Positions 43,206-52,381 of a DNA stretch of 64,000 nucleotides are shown piece by piece; position 1 is the stretch's first letter, and each line of letters opens with the position of its first letter. The notes below the pieces were generated by a model. The model saw nothing but the letters and a program-made list of their open reading frames with translations, was not told the origin of the DNA and ran no database searches. Origin of the DNA: Sinomonas atrocyanea (GTDB lineage Bacteria > Actinomycetota > Actinomycetes > Actinomycetales > Micrococcaceae); assembly GCF_001577305.1 (NCBI RefSeq), contig NZ_CP014518.1, forward strand, positions 2,976,001 to 3,040,000, given 5' to 3'. A program made the translations under genes and the position numbers.

Positions 43206-44924
43206 TTACTTTACCGGGACGATGTCTTCGGCACCCATCCGCGCGGCCTCCGCGGACTCGTCGTCCGGCTGCTGCTGGCTCAGCCGCTCGGCCTCGACGC
43301 GGGCGAGGTAGTGCGCCACCTCGTTGTCGCGCTGGGTCTGGCTCCAGCCGAGGATCGGGGCCATGAGGTCCGCGACGACGGGCGCCGCGGACACGCCGCG
43401 GTCCCACGCCTCGATGGAGATGCGGGTGCGGCGGGTCAGGACGTCCTCGACGTGCCGGGCGCCCTCGTGGGTGGTGGCGTACACGGCCTCCGCACGGAGG
43501 TAGTCGTCGGCGCCCGGCAGCGGCTCTGCGAGCTCGGGCCGCTCCTTGACGAGCGCGAGGACCTCCTCCGTGAGCGAGCCGAAGCGGCGCAGGAGGTGCT
43601 CGACCCGGGCCACGTGGACGCCAGACCTGTCGGCCAGGCGGTGCCGCCGGTTCCAGACTGCCCGGTACCCCTCGGCCCCCACGAGCGGGACCCTGTCGGT
43701 GCAGGAGGGAGCGATGCGCTCGTCCATGGCGCGGGTTGCCTCGTCCACCGCGTCCTTGGCCATGACCCGGTACGTCGTGTACTTCCCGCCCGCCACGACC
43801 ACGAGGCCCGGGACAGGATGGGCGACGACGTGTTCCCGGCTGAGCTTGGTCGTGGACTCGCTCTCACCGGCCAGCAGCGGCCTGAGCCCGGCGTAGACGC
43901 CCTCGACGTCCTCCCTCGTCAGGGGCCGCTTCAGGACCCGGTTGACGTGCTCGAGGATGTAGTCGATGTCGCTGCTGGACGCGGCCGGATGGGCCTTCTC
44001 GAGCTTCCAGTCGGTGTCCGTGGTGCCGATGATCCAGTGCCGCCCCCACGGGATGACGAACAGGACCGACTTCTCGGTGCGCAGGATGAGCCCGACCGTG
44101 GACTGGAACCGGTCCCGGGGCACCACGAGATGGACGCCCTTGGAGGCGCGCACCTTGAGCTGACCCCGGTCGGTGACCATCCCCTGGGTCTCGTCCGTCC
44201 ATACCCCGGTGGCGTTGATGACCTGCTTGGCCCGCACCTCGAATTCCGAGCCGGTCTCGTGGTCCCGCATCCGCGCCCCGACCACGCGCTCGCCCTCGCG
44301 CAGGAAGTCCACGACCGCCACCCGGTTGGCCGCGTGCGCGCCGTACTGCGCCGCGGTCCGCACGAGCCCGGCGACCATGCGGGCGTCGTCGACCTGCGCG
44401 TCGTAGTAGCGGACGGAGCCGATCATGGCGTCCTCGCGCAGGCTCGGCGCGGCCCGGAGCGTGCCGCGCCGGAACAGGTGCTTGTGGATGGGCAGCCCGG
44501 TGCCGTGGCGGGTGAGCCCCAGCGTGTCGTAGAGGACCATGCCCGTGCCCACGTAGGGCCGCTCCCAGAAGCGCCGGGTGAGCGGGTACAGGAACGGCAC
44601 CGGATGCACGAGGTGGGGTGCGATCCGCTGGAGCAGGAGGCCCCGCTCCTGCAGGGCCTCCTGGACCAGGCGGAAGTCCAGCATCTCGAGGTACCGCAGA
44701 CCGCCGTGGATGAGCTTCGACGAGCGGGAGGAGGTCCCGGAGGCCCAGTCCCGCATCTCGACGATCCCGACCTCGAGCCCGCGCGTCGCCGCGTCGAGCG
44801 CCGAGCCGGCGCCGACCACTCCGCCGCCGACCACGAGGATGTCGAGCTCGCGGCCGGGCTGGGTGGACTCCCTGAGCCGGGAGAGGGAGGCTTCCCGGTA
44901 CTCCGGGCTGAGCTGTGCGGTCAT
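43206..44924 (-). CDS. glpD: Glycerol-3-phosphate dehydrogenase (FAD)
   Basis: A 572-residue membrane-associated flavoenzyme oxidising glycerol-3-phosphate to dihydroxyacetone phosphate. The FAD-binding motif is DILVVGGGVVGAGSALDAATRG (about 28-49). TSSRSSKLIHGGLRYLE, RYYDAQVDDARMV, VIPWGRHWIIGTTDTDW and VVVAGGKYTTYRVMAKDAVDEA are family signatures. The C-terminal helical domain is complete. GAAGGGG lies before the ATG. It is followed by a PTS EIIA gene. Confidence 0.95.
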   Translation of the reverse strand: MTAQLSPEYREASLSRLRESTQPGRELDILVVGGGVVGAGSALDAATRGLEVGIVEMRDWASGTSSRSSKLIHGGLRYLEMLDFRLVQEALQERGLLLQRIAPHLVHPVPFLYPLTRRFWERPYVGTGMVLYDTLGLTRHGTGLPIHKHLFRRGTLRAAPSLREDAMIGSVRYYDAQVDDARMVAGLVRTAAQYGAHAANRVAVVDFLREGERVVGARMRDHETGSEFEVRAKQVINATGVWTDETQGMVTDRGQLKVRASKGVHLVVPRDRFQSTVGLILRTEKSVLFVIPWGRHWIIGTTDTDWKLEKAHPAASSSDIDYILEHVNRVLKRPLTREDVEGVYAGLRPLLAGESESTTKLSREHVVAHPVPGLVVVAGGKYTTYRVMAKDAVDEATRAMDERIAPSCTDRVPLVGAEGYRAVWNRRHRLADRSGVHVARVEHLLRRFGSLTEEVLALVKERPELAEPLPGADDYLRAEAVYATTHEGARHVEDVLTRRTRISIEAWDRGVSAAPVVADLMAPILGWSQTQRDNEVAHYLARVEAERLSQQQPDDESAEAARMGAEDIVPVK

Positions 44925-45058
44925 CGTGTGCCCCTTCGCCTCGACGAGGCAGCCCTGCCGCCAGGGCGCCTCTGCGGAACCTGCCTGGTTCCGAGTCTAG
45001 GCGCGCCCGCGGCGGATCGTCAGGGGCGGAGCAGGCACCGCGCGGACACGCCCGGGCC

Positions 45059-46189
45059 TCACCGCTGGGGCGCGACGACGACGTCGACGCGCTGGAATTC
45101 CTTCAGGTCCGAGTAGCCCGACGTGGCCATGGAGCGGCGCAGCATCCCGATCAGGTTGCTCGTGCCGTCGGCGTGGTGGCCCGGGCCGAAGAGGACCTCC
45201 TCCATGGGGCCGACCGTGCCGACGTTGACGCGCTCGCCGCGCGGCGTCTCGGGGTGATGCGCCTCGGCTCCCCAGTGCCAGCCGCGGCCGGGGGCCTCCT
45301 CGGCGCGGGCGAGGGCCGAGCCGAGCATGACGGCGTCCGCACCCATCGCGATGGCCTTGACGATGTCGCCCGAGGTGCCCATGCCGCCGTCGGCGATCAC
45401 GTGCACGTAGCGGCCGCCGGACTCGTCCATGTAGTCGCGGCGCGCGGCGGCGACGTCGCTGATCGCCGAGGCCAGCGGAGAGTGGATGCCGAGCGCGCGG
45501 CGGGTGGTCGTCGTCGCACCTCCCCCGAAGCCGACGAGCACGCCGGCGGCGCCGGTGCGCATGAGGTGCAGCGCGGGCGTGTAGCCGGCGGCGCCGCCGA
45601 CGATCACGGGCACGTCGAGCTCGTAGATGAACTTCTTGAGGTTGAGCGGCTCCTGGTTCTTGGAGACGTGCTCGGCGGAGACCGTGGTGCCGCGGATCAC
45701 GAAGAGGTCCACGCCGGCGGCGAGGACCGTCTTGTAGTGCTCGAGCGTGCCGGACGGTGTCAGCGACCCGGCCACGGTCACGCCGGACTCGCGGATCTCG
45801 GCGAGGCGCGCGGTGATCAGCTCGGGCTGGACGGGCACGGCGTAGAGCTCCTGCAGCCGGCGGGTGACCGCCGGGCTGGAGGGCTCCCCCTCGAGGCCGG
45901 CGATCTCCGCCAGGACCGCCTGCGGGTCCTCGTAGCGGGTCCAGAGGCCTTCGAGGTCCAGGACGCCGAGGCCGCCGAGCCGGCCGAGCGTGATGGCCGA
46001 GGACGGGGACATCACCGAGTCCATCGGGGCGGCGATGACGGGCATCTCGAACTGGTAGGCGTCGATCTGCCACGAGACCGAGACGTCCTCGGGGTCACGG
46101 GTCCGGCGGTTCGCCACGATCGCGATGTCATCGAGGGAGTAGGCACGGCGTCCGCGCTTGCCACGGCCGATTTCGATCTCGTAAGTCAC
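45059..46189 (-). CDS. guaB3: GuaB3-family IMP dehydrogenase-related protein
   Basis: A 376-residue IMPDH-like TIM barrel without CBS domains, the actinobacterial GuaB3 type. It has VSWQIDAYQFEMPVIAAPMDSVMSP, RGTTVSAEHVSKNQEPLNLKKFIYELDVPVIVGG, and GGGATTTTRR where true IMPDH has its catalytic Cys (GSICTTR). Recent work on cyanobacterial and actinobacterial GuaB3 proteins points to GMP reductase activity; I apply that by family resemblance only. GTG start, leaderless (TAGGCT at 46197-46202). Confidence 0.9.
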   Translation of the reverse strand: MTYEIEIGRGKRGRRAYSLDDIAIVANRRTRDPEDVSVSWQIDAYQFEMPVIAAPMDSVMSPSSAITLGRLGGLGVLDLEGLWTRYEDPQAVLAEIAGLEGEPSSPAVTRRLQELYAVPVQPELITARLAEIRESGVTVAGSLTPSGTLEHYKTVLAAGVDLFVIRGTTVSAEHVSKNQEPLNLKKFIYELDVPVIVGGAAGYTPALHLMRTGAAGVLVGFGGGATTTTRRALGIHSPLASAISDVAAARRDYMDESGGRYVHVIADGGMGTSGDIVKAIAMGADAVMLGSALARAEEAPGRGWHWGAEAHHPETPRGERVNVGTVGPMEEVLFGPGHHADGTSNLIGMLRRSMATSGYSDLKEFQRVDVVVAPQR

Positions 46190-46196
46190 GGCTCCA

Positions 46197-46202
46197 AGCC
46201 TA
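46197..46202 (-). promoter_or_regulatory. Leaderless -10 (TAGGCT) for guaB3
   Basis: TAGGCT on the minus strand with a seven-base gap to the GTG at 46189. Confidence 0.5.
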
Positions 46203-46260
46203 CTGGACTGGGGCGGCCGGTCCCCCGAAGCCGCCAGCGGGCCGGACGGGACCGCGACGC

Positions 46261-46302
46261 ACGACGGCGGCCCTCCCCTCGCGCGGGGAGGGCCGCCGTC
46301 GT
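46261..46302. terminator. Long GC-rich hairpin terminator after guaB
   Basis: A perfect 18-bp stem (46261-46278 with 46285-46302) and six-base loop TCGCGC, located 28 bp after the guaB stop and before the guaB3 promoter. The outer 12 bp, ACGACGGCGGCC, are identical to those of the hairpin after groEL. There is no U-tract, as is usual for actinobacterial terminators. Confidence 0.75.
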
Positions 46303-46329
46303 CTGCGGTCGGCTCGGGCGCCGGGTGGG

Positions 46330-47844
46330 CTACCGGCGGTAGTTGGGCGCCTCGACGGTCATCATGATGTCGTGCGGGTGGCTCTCCTTGAGGCCCGCCG
46401 AGGTGATGCGGACGAACTTGCCCTTGGCCTTGAGCTCGTCGATGGTGTGGGCGCCGACGTAGAACATGGTCTGGCGCAGGCCGCCGATGAGCTGGTGGGC
46501 CACGGCCGAGAGCGGGCCGCGGTACGGGACCTGGCCCTCGATGCCCTCGGGGATGAGCTTCTCGTCGCTGGGCACGTCCGCCTGGAAGTAGCGGTCCTTC
46601 GAGTAGGAGGTGTTCTTCCCACGCGTCTGCATCGCGCCGAGCGAGCCCATGCCGCGGTAGGCCTTGAACTGCTTGCCGTTCATGAACACGAGGTCTCCGG
46701 GGGCCTCGGCGGTGCCGGCCAGGAGGGAGCCGAGCATGACCGAGTCGGCGCCGGCGACGATCGCCTTGCCGATGTCGCCCGAGTGCTGCAGGCCGCCGTC
46801 GGCGATGAGCGGGACTCCGGCGGGGAGCGCGGCCTTCGAGGACTCGTAGATCGCGGTGATCTGGGGCACGCCGACGCCCGCGACGACGCGGGTGGTGCAG
46901 ATCGAGCCCGGGCCGACGCCGACCTTGATCGCGTCCGCGCCCGCGTCGACGAGCGCCTGGGCGCCCTCGCGCGTGGCGGCCTGGCCGCCAATGATGTCCA
47001 CGTGCGCGGCGGCCGGGTCCTTCTTGAGCCGGGCGATCATGTCGAGCACGCCCTGGGAGTGGCCGTTGGCCGTGTCCACGACGAGGACGTCCACGCCGGC
47101 CTCGACGAGGGCCATGGCGCGCTCGTAGCCGTCACCGAAGAAGCCGACGGCCGCGCCGACGCGGAGGCGGCCGGCCTCGTCCTTGGTGGCGTTCGGGTAC
47201 TGGTCCGCCTTCTCGAAGTCCTTGACGGTGATGAGGCCCTGCAGGATGCCCATCTCGTCCACGAGCGGGAGCTTCTCGATGCGGTGCTTGCCGAGGAGGC
47301 CGATCACCTCGTCGCGGCCCACGCCCACCCGCGCGGTCACGAGCGGCATCGGGGTCATGACCTCGTGGACCTTGCGGGTCGCAAACTGGTCCTGCGGAAT
47401 GAAGCGGGTGTCGCGGTTGGTGATGATGCCGAGCAGCTTGCGGTTCGCATCGACCACCGGCAGGCCCGAGACGCGGTAGTGCGCGCAGAGGTCGTCGAGC
47501 TCCCGCAGGGTCGCCTCGGGGCCCACGGTGACGGGGCGGGTGATCATCCCGGACTCGCTGCGCTTGACCTGGTCCACCTGGTCCGCCTGGTCCTGGATCG
47601 AGAGGTTGCGGTGCAGGATGCCGATGCCGCCCTGCCGGGCCAGGCTGATGGCCATGCGCGACTCCGTGACGGTGTCCATGGCGGCGGAGAGGATCGGCAT
47701 GCCGAGGCGGATACGCCGGGTCAGCCGCGTCGAGGTGTCCGCCTCGGACGGGATGACGTCCGTGGGGCCGGGCAGGAGCAGGACGTCGTCATACGTCAGG
47801 CCGAGGAAGCCGAACGGATCGTGGGCTGGGGTGGGCGTGGTCAT
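46330..47844 (-). CDS. guaB: Inosine-5'-monophosphate dehydrogenase
   Basis: A 504-residue IMPDH, the committed step to GMP. The TIM barrel has the catalytic cysteine in VGVGPGSICTTRVVAG, and MDTVTESRMAISLARQGGIG is at the N-terminus. Two CBS domains (about 100-220) contain MITRPVTVGPEATLRELDDLCAHYRVSGLPVVD and VTARVGVGRDEVIGLLGKHRIEKLPLVDE. The flap MGSLGAMQ and the active-site loop are intact. The start has AAGGAG upstream. A TAGGAT -10 candidate lies at 47937-47942. Confidence 0.97.
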   Translation of the reverse strand: MTTPTPAHDPFGFLGLTYDDVLLLPGPTDVIPSEADTSTRLTRRIRLGMPILSAAMDTVTESRMAISLARQGGIGILHRNLSIQDQADQVDQVKRSESGMITRPVTVGPEATLRELDDLCAHYRVSGLPVVDANRKLLGIITNRDTRFIPQDQFATRKVHEVMTPMPLVTARVGVGRDEVIGLLGKHRIEKLPLVDEMGILQGLITVKDFEKADQYPNATKDEAGRLRVGAAVGFFGDGYERAMALVEAGVDVLVVDTANGHSQGVLDMIARLKKDPAAAHVDIIGGQAATREGAQALVDAGADAIKVGVGPGSICTTRVVAGVGVPQITAIYESSKAALPAGVPLIADGGLQHSGDIGKAIVAGADSVMLGSLLAGTAEAPGDLVFMNGKQFKAYRGMGSLGAMQTRGKNTSYSKDRYFQADVPSDEKLIPEGIEGQVPYRGPLSAVAHQLIGGLRQTMFYVGAHTIDELKAKGKFVRITSAGLKESHPHDIMMTVEAPNYRR

Positions 47845-47936
47845 GAGTGCTCCTTGGCCGTGTGCCGGGTGGGCATTGCAGGGGTGCGCTGATGACCAGC
47901 CAGTGCTTACGGGACTGGTCTGCTGCGGTGGGTTCT

Positions 47937-47942
47937 ATCCTA
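47937..47942 (-). promoter_or_regulatory. Putative -10 (TAGGAT) for guaB
   Basis: TAGGAT on the minus strand, giving a leader of about 85 bases. I see no recognisable riboswitch fold in that leader. Confidence 0.35.
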
Positions 47943-48021
47943 AACTTCCCCCGCCCCAGCGGGTATTCCGCGGGGCGGGCCGGGTGAGGAATGCCACACC
48001 CGGACCGCGCCGGACCGCGGC

Positions 48022-50088
48022 CTAGGACCAGCCGGTCGCGCGGGAGATGCGCTGGTCCAGGATCGAGGACATCGAGGCGGCGTAGGTCGCGCTGATGTGG
48101 TTGTCGTCCAGGTACACGTACACGTTCCCGATCACGCCCCCGCACTGGCCCTGGGGGCAGAGCATGTCGGTCATGTCGATCGGGTGGAAGCCCTTCGTGT
48201 AGGTCTTCGCGAGCGGTGCGAGCGGGTCCTCGGCGGCAAGCGCCTGGGAGACGGGCACGCGGCAGGAGTCCGGATCCGAGCCGGCCACGCAGTCGGCCAT
48301 GTTGAAGGTGAAGCGCGGGTTGTCGCGCAGTGCGATGACGTTGACGTCCTCGGCCTGGAAGGTCTTCAGGAGGTCCTCCAGGCCCGGTGTGGTGGTCTCC
48401 TGGGGGCTCGACGGCGCGGCCGCCGTGCCGACGAGCACCACGGCGTCCGGCTTGTGGGCCGCGATCTGCTGGACCACGGCGCGGTTGAACTGGTCGCATT
48501 CGTCCCCATCGTCCCCGCGCGGGGGCTGGAACTGGCAGCCGCCCTTGAGGAGCTGGTAGAGGCGCCAGTTGCGCTGCTGGGCGATCGGGGCGAGGGCGCC
48601 GAGCCACTGCTGGGCGTGCGAGTTCCCCACCACGACCACCGTCTTGGACGCGCCCGAGGCGCCGACCTGGGTGCAGCCGTGGTCACGGAGCGCGTCGGAG
48701 AGGCCGAGGTCGTCGTCGCACGGGTTCGGCAGGGCCGCCCAGTCCGACGGGAGCTTGTCCGCGGCGGGCAGGATCTCGGCCTTCGGATCGGGGTGGCCGT
48801 TGTAGCCGGGCACCAGCACGGCGGCGCCCGGGTTGTCCCGCGAGGCGTTGGCGAGGGCGCGGTGGTTCGCCGCGTCGAGGGAGGTCTGGACGCTGCCCAC
48901 GAGGACCGCGACGGCCGCGCCGCACGCGGCGAGCGAGGTGAGGCCCCGCCGTCGGTTCTTCTCGGGCCACGCCCAGGCGCGCCACGGGCGGTCGATGAAG
49001 CGCGTGGTCAGGTATGCCAGGACCACCGAGCCGGCGATCGCCGCGCTGCCGGAGAGCCAGCCCATCCGCTCCTTGCCGGAGACGGCGAGGGCGATGACGA
49101 GGACCGGCCAGTGCCACAGGTAGAGGCTGTAGGAGATGTCGCCGAGCTTGCGCAGCGGCGGAGTGTCCAGCAGCCGGTGGACGCCCCACCGGCCGCCGGA
49201 GTCGGCGGCGAGGATCACGGCGGAGGCCGAGAGCGTGGGCCACAGGGCCGCGGCGCCGGGGAACATGCCGTCCACCCGCAGGATGAGCCCGCAGGTGACG
49301 ATCCCGGCGAGGCCGATCCAGCCGGCGATCGCCGCCACGCGCGCCGGCAGGTCGACGCGCTGCGCGACCAGCGCCACGAGGGCCCCGAGGGCGAACTCCC
49401 ACAGGCGGGCGAACGTGTCGAAATAGGCCTCGGACTGGGACACGGCGGTGAAGTAGACGGAGTACGCGAGCGAGCAGAGGAAGATCGCCCCGAAAACCTT
49501 CAGGATCACGCCCCAGTAGTCCAGCCCGCGGGCCCGGCACAGGGCAGAGACCGCCACGAAGATCACCGGGAAGACGATGAAGACCTGCCCCTGGATCGAG
49601 AGCGACCAGAAGTGCTGGAACGGGCTCGCGAGGGCGTGGTCCCCGGCGTAGTAGTCCACGGCGTCCCGCTGCAGGACGAAGTTCTCGACATACCCCAGCG
49701 ACGCCCAGGCCTGCTCGAGGACGGGGCCGAGCCGCGTGGGCGGCAGGAACGCGAGCACGGCCACCACCGTGCCGATGATGGTCGCCACGGCAGGGGGCAG
49801 GAGGCGGCGGAAGGTGTGGATCCACCGCTTCACGAGCCCCACCCGCACGCCGCGCCGGTGCCGGTCGAGGAACTGCCCGGTCATGAGGAAGGCCGAGACG
49901 AGCAGGAACACGTCCACGCCCCCGGAGACCCGTCCGAGCCAGACGTGGTACGCGACCACGAGGCCGAGCGCGACGGCCCTCAGCCCCTGGATCTCGGGCC
50001 GGAACCCGCGCCTCGCCGACCGCGCGGTGCCCGTGGGCCGCTCCGGCTGACGGACCGGGTCCAGGGTCTCAGGGCGCGCGGGCGTCAC
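48022..50088 (-). CDS. Membrane O-acyltransferase with SGNH domain (OatA-like), copy 1
   Basis: A 688-residue acyltransferase-3 / SGNH fusion. The N-terminal domain starts FRPEIQGLRAVALGLVVAYHVW (catalytic-type His) and has about ten membrane helices, with WSLSIQGQVFIVFP and YSLYLWHWPVLV. The C-terminal extracytoplasmic SGNH domain has block I as VVVVGNSHAQQW, where the usual Asp of GDSH is Asn, and block V YLDDNHIS with the Asp/His pair. Such proteins acetylate cell-wall or surface polysaccharides. It lies 58 bp downstream of a paralogue in the same direction. Confidence 0.9.
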   Translation of the reverse strand: MTPARPETLDPVRQPERPTGTARSARRGFRPEIQGLRAVALGLVVAYHVWLGRVSGGVDVFLLVSAFLMTGQFLDRHRRGVRVGLVKRWIHTFRRLLPPAVATIIGTVVAVLAFLPPTRLGPVLEQAWASLGYVENFVLQRDAVDYYAGDHALASPFQHFWSLSIQGQVFIVFPVIFVAVSALCRARGLDYWGVILKVFGAIFLCSLAYSVYFTAVSQSEAYFDTFARLWEFALGALVALVAQRVDLPARVAAIAGWIGLAGIVTCGLILRVDGMFPGAAALWPTLSASAVILAADSGGRWGVHRLLDTPPLRKLGDISYSLYLWHWPVLVIALAVSGKERMGWLSGSAAIAGSVVLAYLTTRFIDRPWRAWAWPEKNRRRGLTSLAACGAAVAVLVGSVQTSLDAANHRALANASRDNPGAAVLVPGYNGHPDPKAEILPAADKLPSDWAALPNPCDDDLGLSDALRDHGCTQVGASGASKTVVVVGNSHAQQWLGALAPIAQQRNWRLYQLLKGGCQFQPPRGDDGDECDQFNRAVVQQIAAHKPDAVVLVGTAAAPSSPQETTTPGLEDLLKTFQAEDVNVIALRDNPRFTFNMADCVAGSDPDSCRVPVSQALAAEDPLAPLAKTYTKGFHPIDMTDMLCPQGQCGGVIGNVYVYLDDNHISATYAASMSSILDQRISRATGWS

Positions 50089-50146
50089 GTCGAGGGCCTC
50101 CTCAGGGCTGGGCGGAAGCTCCCAGTCTAGACGAGGCCGCCACTCA

Positions 50147-52195
50147 TCACGTAAGGCCAGCCGCTGAAAGACGCTGCCCGAGGATGGTCGCCATCGACGC
50201 CGAATAGGTCCTCGTGACGTGGTTGTCGTCGAGGTAGACGTACGTGTTGCCGATGACCCCGTGGCACACGCCGCCCGGGCAGAGCAGGTCGGTCATGTCG
50301 ATCTGCACGAAGTGCTGACGGTGCGCGGCCGCGAAGTCGGCGAGCGGGTTCTTGGGGGCCAGCAGGGACGACTGTGGGGCGCTGCACTTGGGCGACGAGG
50401 CGCCGTTGCGCGCCACGCAGTCGGCCATGTTAAACGTGAAGCGCGGGTTGTCGCGGACCGCTACCACGGTGGAGCCCTTCGCCGTCAGCGCGGCGACGAC
50501 GGCGTCGAGTCCCGGCGAGAGCGTCTCCGCGGGCGAGGACGCCGCAGCCACGGTGCCGACCATGAACACGGTCCCGGGCGGGTTCGCCGCGAGGTAGGCG
50601 GCCACGGAGGCGTTGAACGCGTCGCAGTCGGGGTTGCCGGACTTGGTGGTGGGCGCATAGATGCAGCCGCCCTTCAGCAGGGAGACGACGCGCTCCCCGC
50701 GCTGCTCGGCCACCGGCTCGAGGGCGGCCATCCACTGCTCGGAGTGCGAGTCGCCGACCACCACGATGGTCTTGGCCTCGCTCGCCGCGACCGCGTTCAT
50801 CCCGCAGACGGAGGCGAGGGAGTCGGGGACCTTGAGGTCGCTCGAGCACTTCTTGGGCAGCCCGTACCAGTCGGTGGGCACCTTCTGGGCCACCGGTATG
50901 AGGCTCGCCGTGGAGGAGGCCTTGTCGTCGTAGTCCGGGTCGAGGGCCTTGGCTCCCGGGTTGTCGACGGCGGCACGGGCCTCGACCTGCGAGGTGGTGG
51001 TCTGCACGCTGCCCTGCACCGCGGCGATCGGCGCGACGCCGACGAGCACGCACGCGGCCACCCCGGCGAACCCGTTGCGCAGGCGCAGCTCCGGCCACCG
51101 CCATGCCCGCCACGGGGTGTCGACGAAGCGGATCGTCGCCCAGGCGAGCAGCACCGAGACGAGGATGGCCAGGGTGCCGAGGAGCCAGCCGGCTTCCCCA
51201 CGCTGGCGCCAGGTGAGGGCGATCACGAGCACGGGCCAGTGCCACAGGTAGAGGCCGTAGGAGATGTCCCCGAGCTTCCGCAGCGGCTTCGAGGCGAGGA
51301 CCTGGTGGACGCCGAAGCGGCCGCCGTGCTGGGCAGCGAGGATCACCGCCACCGCCGAGAGCGTGGGCCACAGCGCGATCGCGCCGGGGAAGAGCCCCTG
51401 GACGTCGAGCACAAGCCCGCAGGCCACGATCGAGGCCACGCCGCCCCAGCCCATCACGAGCGCCGCGCCCTGCCCGATGCGCACGCGGTCGATCGCGAGC
51501 GCGAGGAGGCTGCCGAGCGCGAACTCCCAGATGCGGGCCGGCAGGGAGAAGTACGCCTGCACCTGGTCCGCGGCGGTGAACCAGACCGAGAACGCGAACG
51601 AGGCGGCGAAGACCGCCGCGAAGCCCACGGTGAGGACCTTCTCGTAGGCGAGGCCCCGGCGTCGTGCGAAGGCTCCGAGCGCCACGAAGACCAGCGGGAA
51701 GAGGATGAAGATCTGCCCCTGGATCGAGAGCGACCAGAAGTGCTGGAAGGGACTCGCGAGCGAGTGGTCCTGGGCGTAGTAGTCCACGGCGTCGCTCTGC
51801 AGGAGCCAGTTCTCCACATAGCCGAGGGACGCCGCGCCCTCCCGGAGCACGTCCCCCCACCGCGTGGCGGGGAGGAAGATGACGGCGGCGATCACGGTTC
51901 CGGCGATCGTCACGGCGGCGGCGGGAAGAAGACGCCGGAAGACGTGCAGCCAGTGCCGGAGCAGGTGGGTGCGCTCGCCGCGGCGGTGCCGGGCCACGAA
52001 CTGGCCGGTCATGAGGAACGCGGAGACCATGAGGAACACGTCGACCCCGCCGGAGACGCGCCCGAGCCACACGTGGTAGAGCACCACCAGCGCCACGGCG
52101 ACCGCCCTCAGGCCCTGGATCTCCGGTCGGAAGACACGCCCCCCACTCGCTTGCCTGTGTCCTTCGGCCACCACGCCAGCCCCACTCTCCTTCAC
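50147..52195 (-). CDS. Membrane O-acyltransferase with SGNH domain (OatA-like), copy 2
   Basis: A paralogue of the gene downstream, with nearly identical blocks (FRPEIQGLRAVAVALVVLYHVWLG, WSLSIQGQIFILFPL, YGLYLWHWPVLVIAL, NPRFTFNMADCV). The SGNH domain is canonical here: VVVVGDSHSEQW and YLDDNHVT. The start is uncertain; GTG 52195 (VKESGAGVVAEGH) gives 682 aa, but an in-frame TTG at 52276 or later GTGs are possible. The acceptor polymer is unknown. The pair suggests two related acyl modifications, or one enzyme complex. Confidence 0.88.
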   Translation of the reverse strand: MKESGAGVVAEGHRQASGGRVFRPEIQGLRAVAVALVVLYHVWLGRVSGGVDVFLMVSAFLMTGQFVARHRRGERTHLLRHWLHVFRRLLPAAAVTIAGTVIAAVIFLPATRWGDVLREGAASLGYVENWLLQSDAVDYYAQDHSLASPFQHFWSLSIQGQIFILFPLVFVALGAFARRRGLAYEKVLTVGFAAVFAASFAFSVWFTAADQVQAYFSLPARIWEFALGSLLALAIDRVRIGQGAALVMGWGGVASIVACGLVLDVQGLFPGAIALWPTLSAVAVILAAQHGGRFGVHQVLASKPLRKLGDISYGLYLWHWPVLVIALTWRQRGEAGWLLGTLAILVSVLLAWATIRFVDTPWRAWRWPELRLRNGFAGVAACVLVGVAPIAAVQGSVQTTTSQVEARAAVDNPGAKALDPDYDDKASSTASLIPVAQKVPTDWYGLPKKCSSDLKVPDSLASVCGMNAVAASEAKTIVVVGDSHSEQWMAALEPVAEQRGERVVSLLKGGCIYAPTTKSGNPDCDAFNASVAAYLAANPPGTVFMVGTVAAASSPAETLSPGLDAVVAALTAKGSTVVAVRDNPRFTFNMADCVARNGASSPKCSAPQSSLLAPKNPLADFAAAHRQHFVQIDMTDLLCPGGVCHGVIGNTYVYLDDNHVTRTYSASMATILGQRLSAAGLT

Positions 52196-52308
52196 GTCAG
52201 CCGATTTTCCTGCCCCTCCATTGCGCCCCGCCCACCTGTGCGTTCCCTGTGAGCGGCGTTGCCCCTCCCTATGCAAAGCACCCCGGCACGCGGGGCCCTG
52301 CCGGACGG

Positions 52309-52356
52309 ACGACGGCGGCCGCGCCCCTCGTGCGGGAGGGGCGCGGCCGCCGTCGT
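52309..52356. terminator. Long GC-rich hairpin terminator after groEL
   Basis: A perfect 21-bp stem (52309-52329 with 52336-52356) and six-base loop GTGCGG, 26 bp after the groEL stop. The outer ACGACGGCGGCC matches the guaB hairpin. Confidence 0.75.
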
Positions 52357-52381
52357 GCTCGCCTGAGCGGGAGGGCCAGCC

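Noticed and set aside
47845..48021. Riboswitch in the guaB leader
   Set aside because: I could not find a conserved core or pairing pattern of purine or other known riboswitches.
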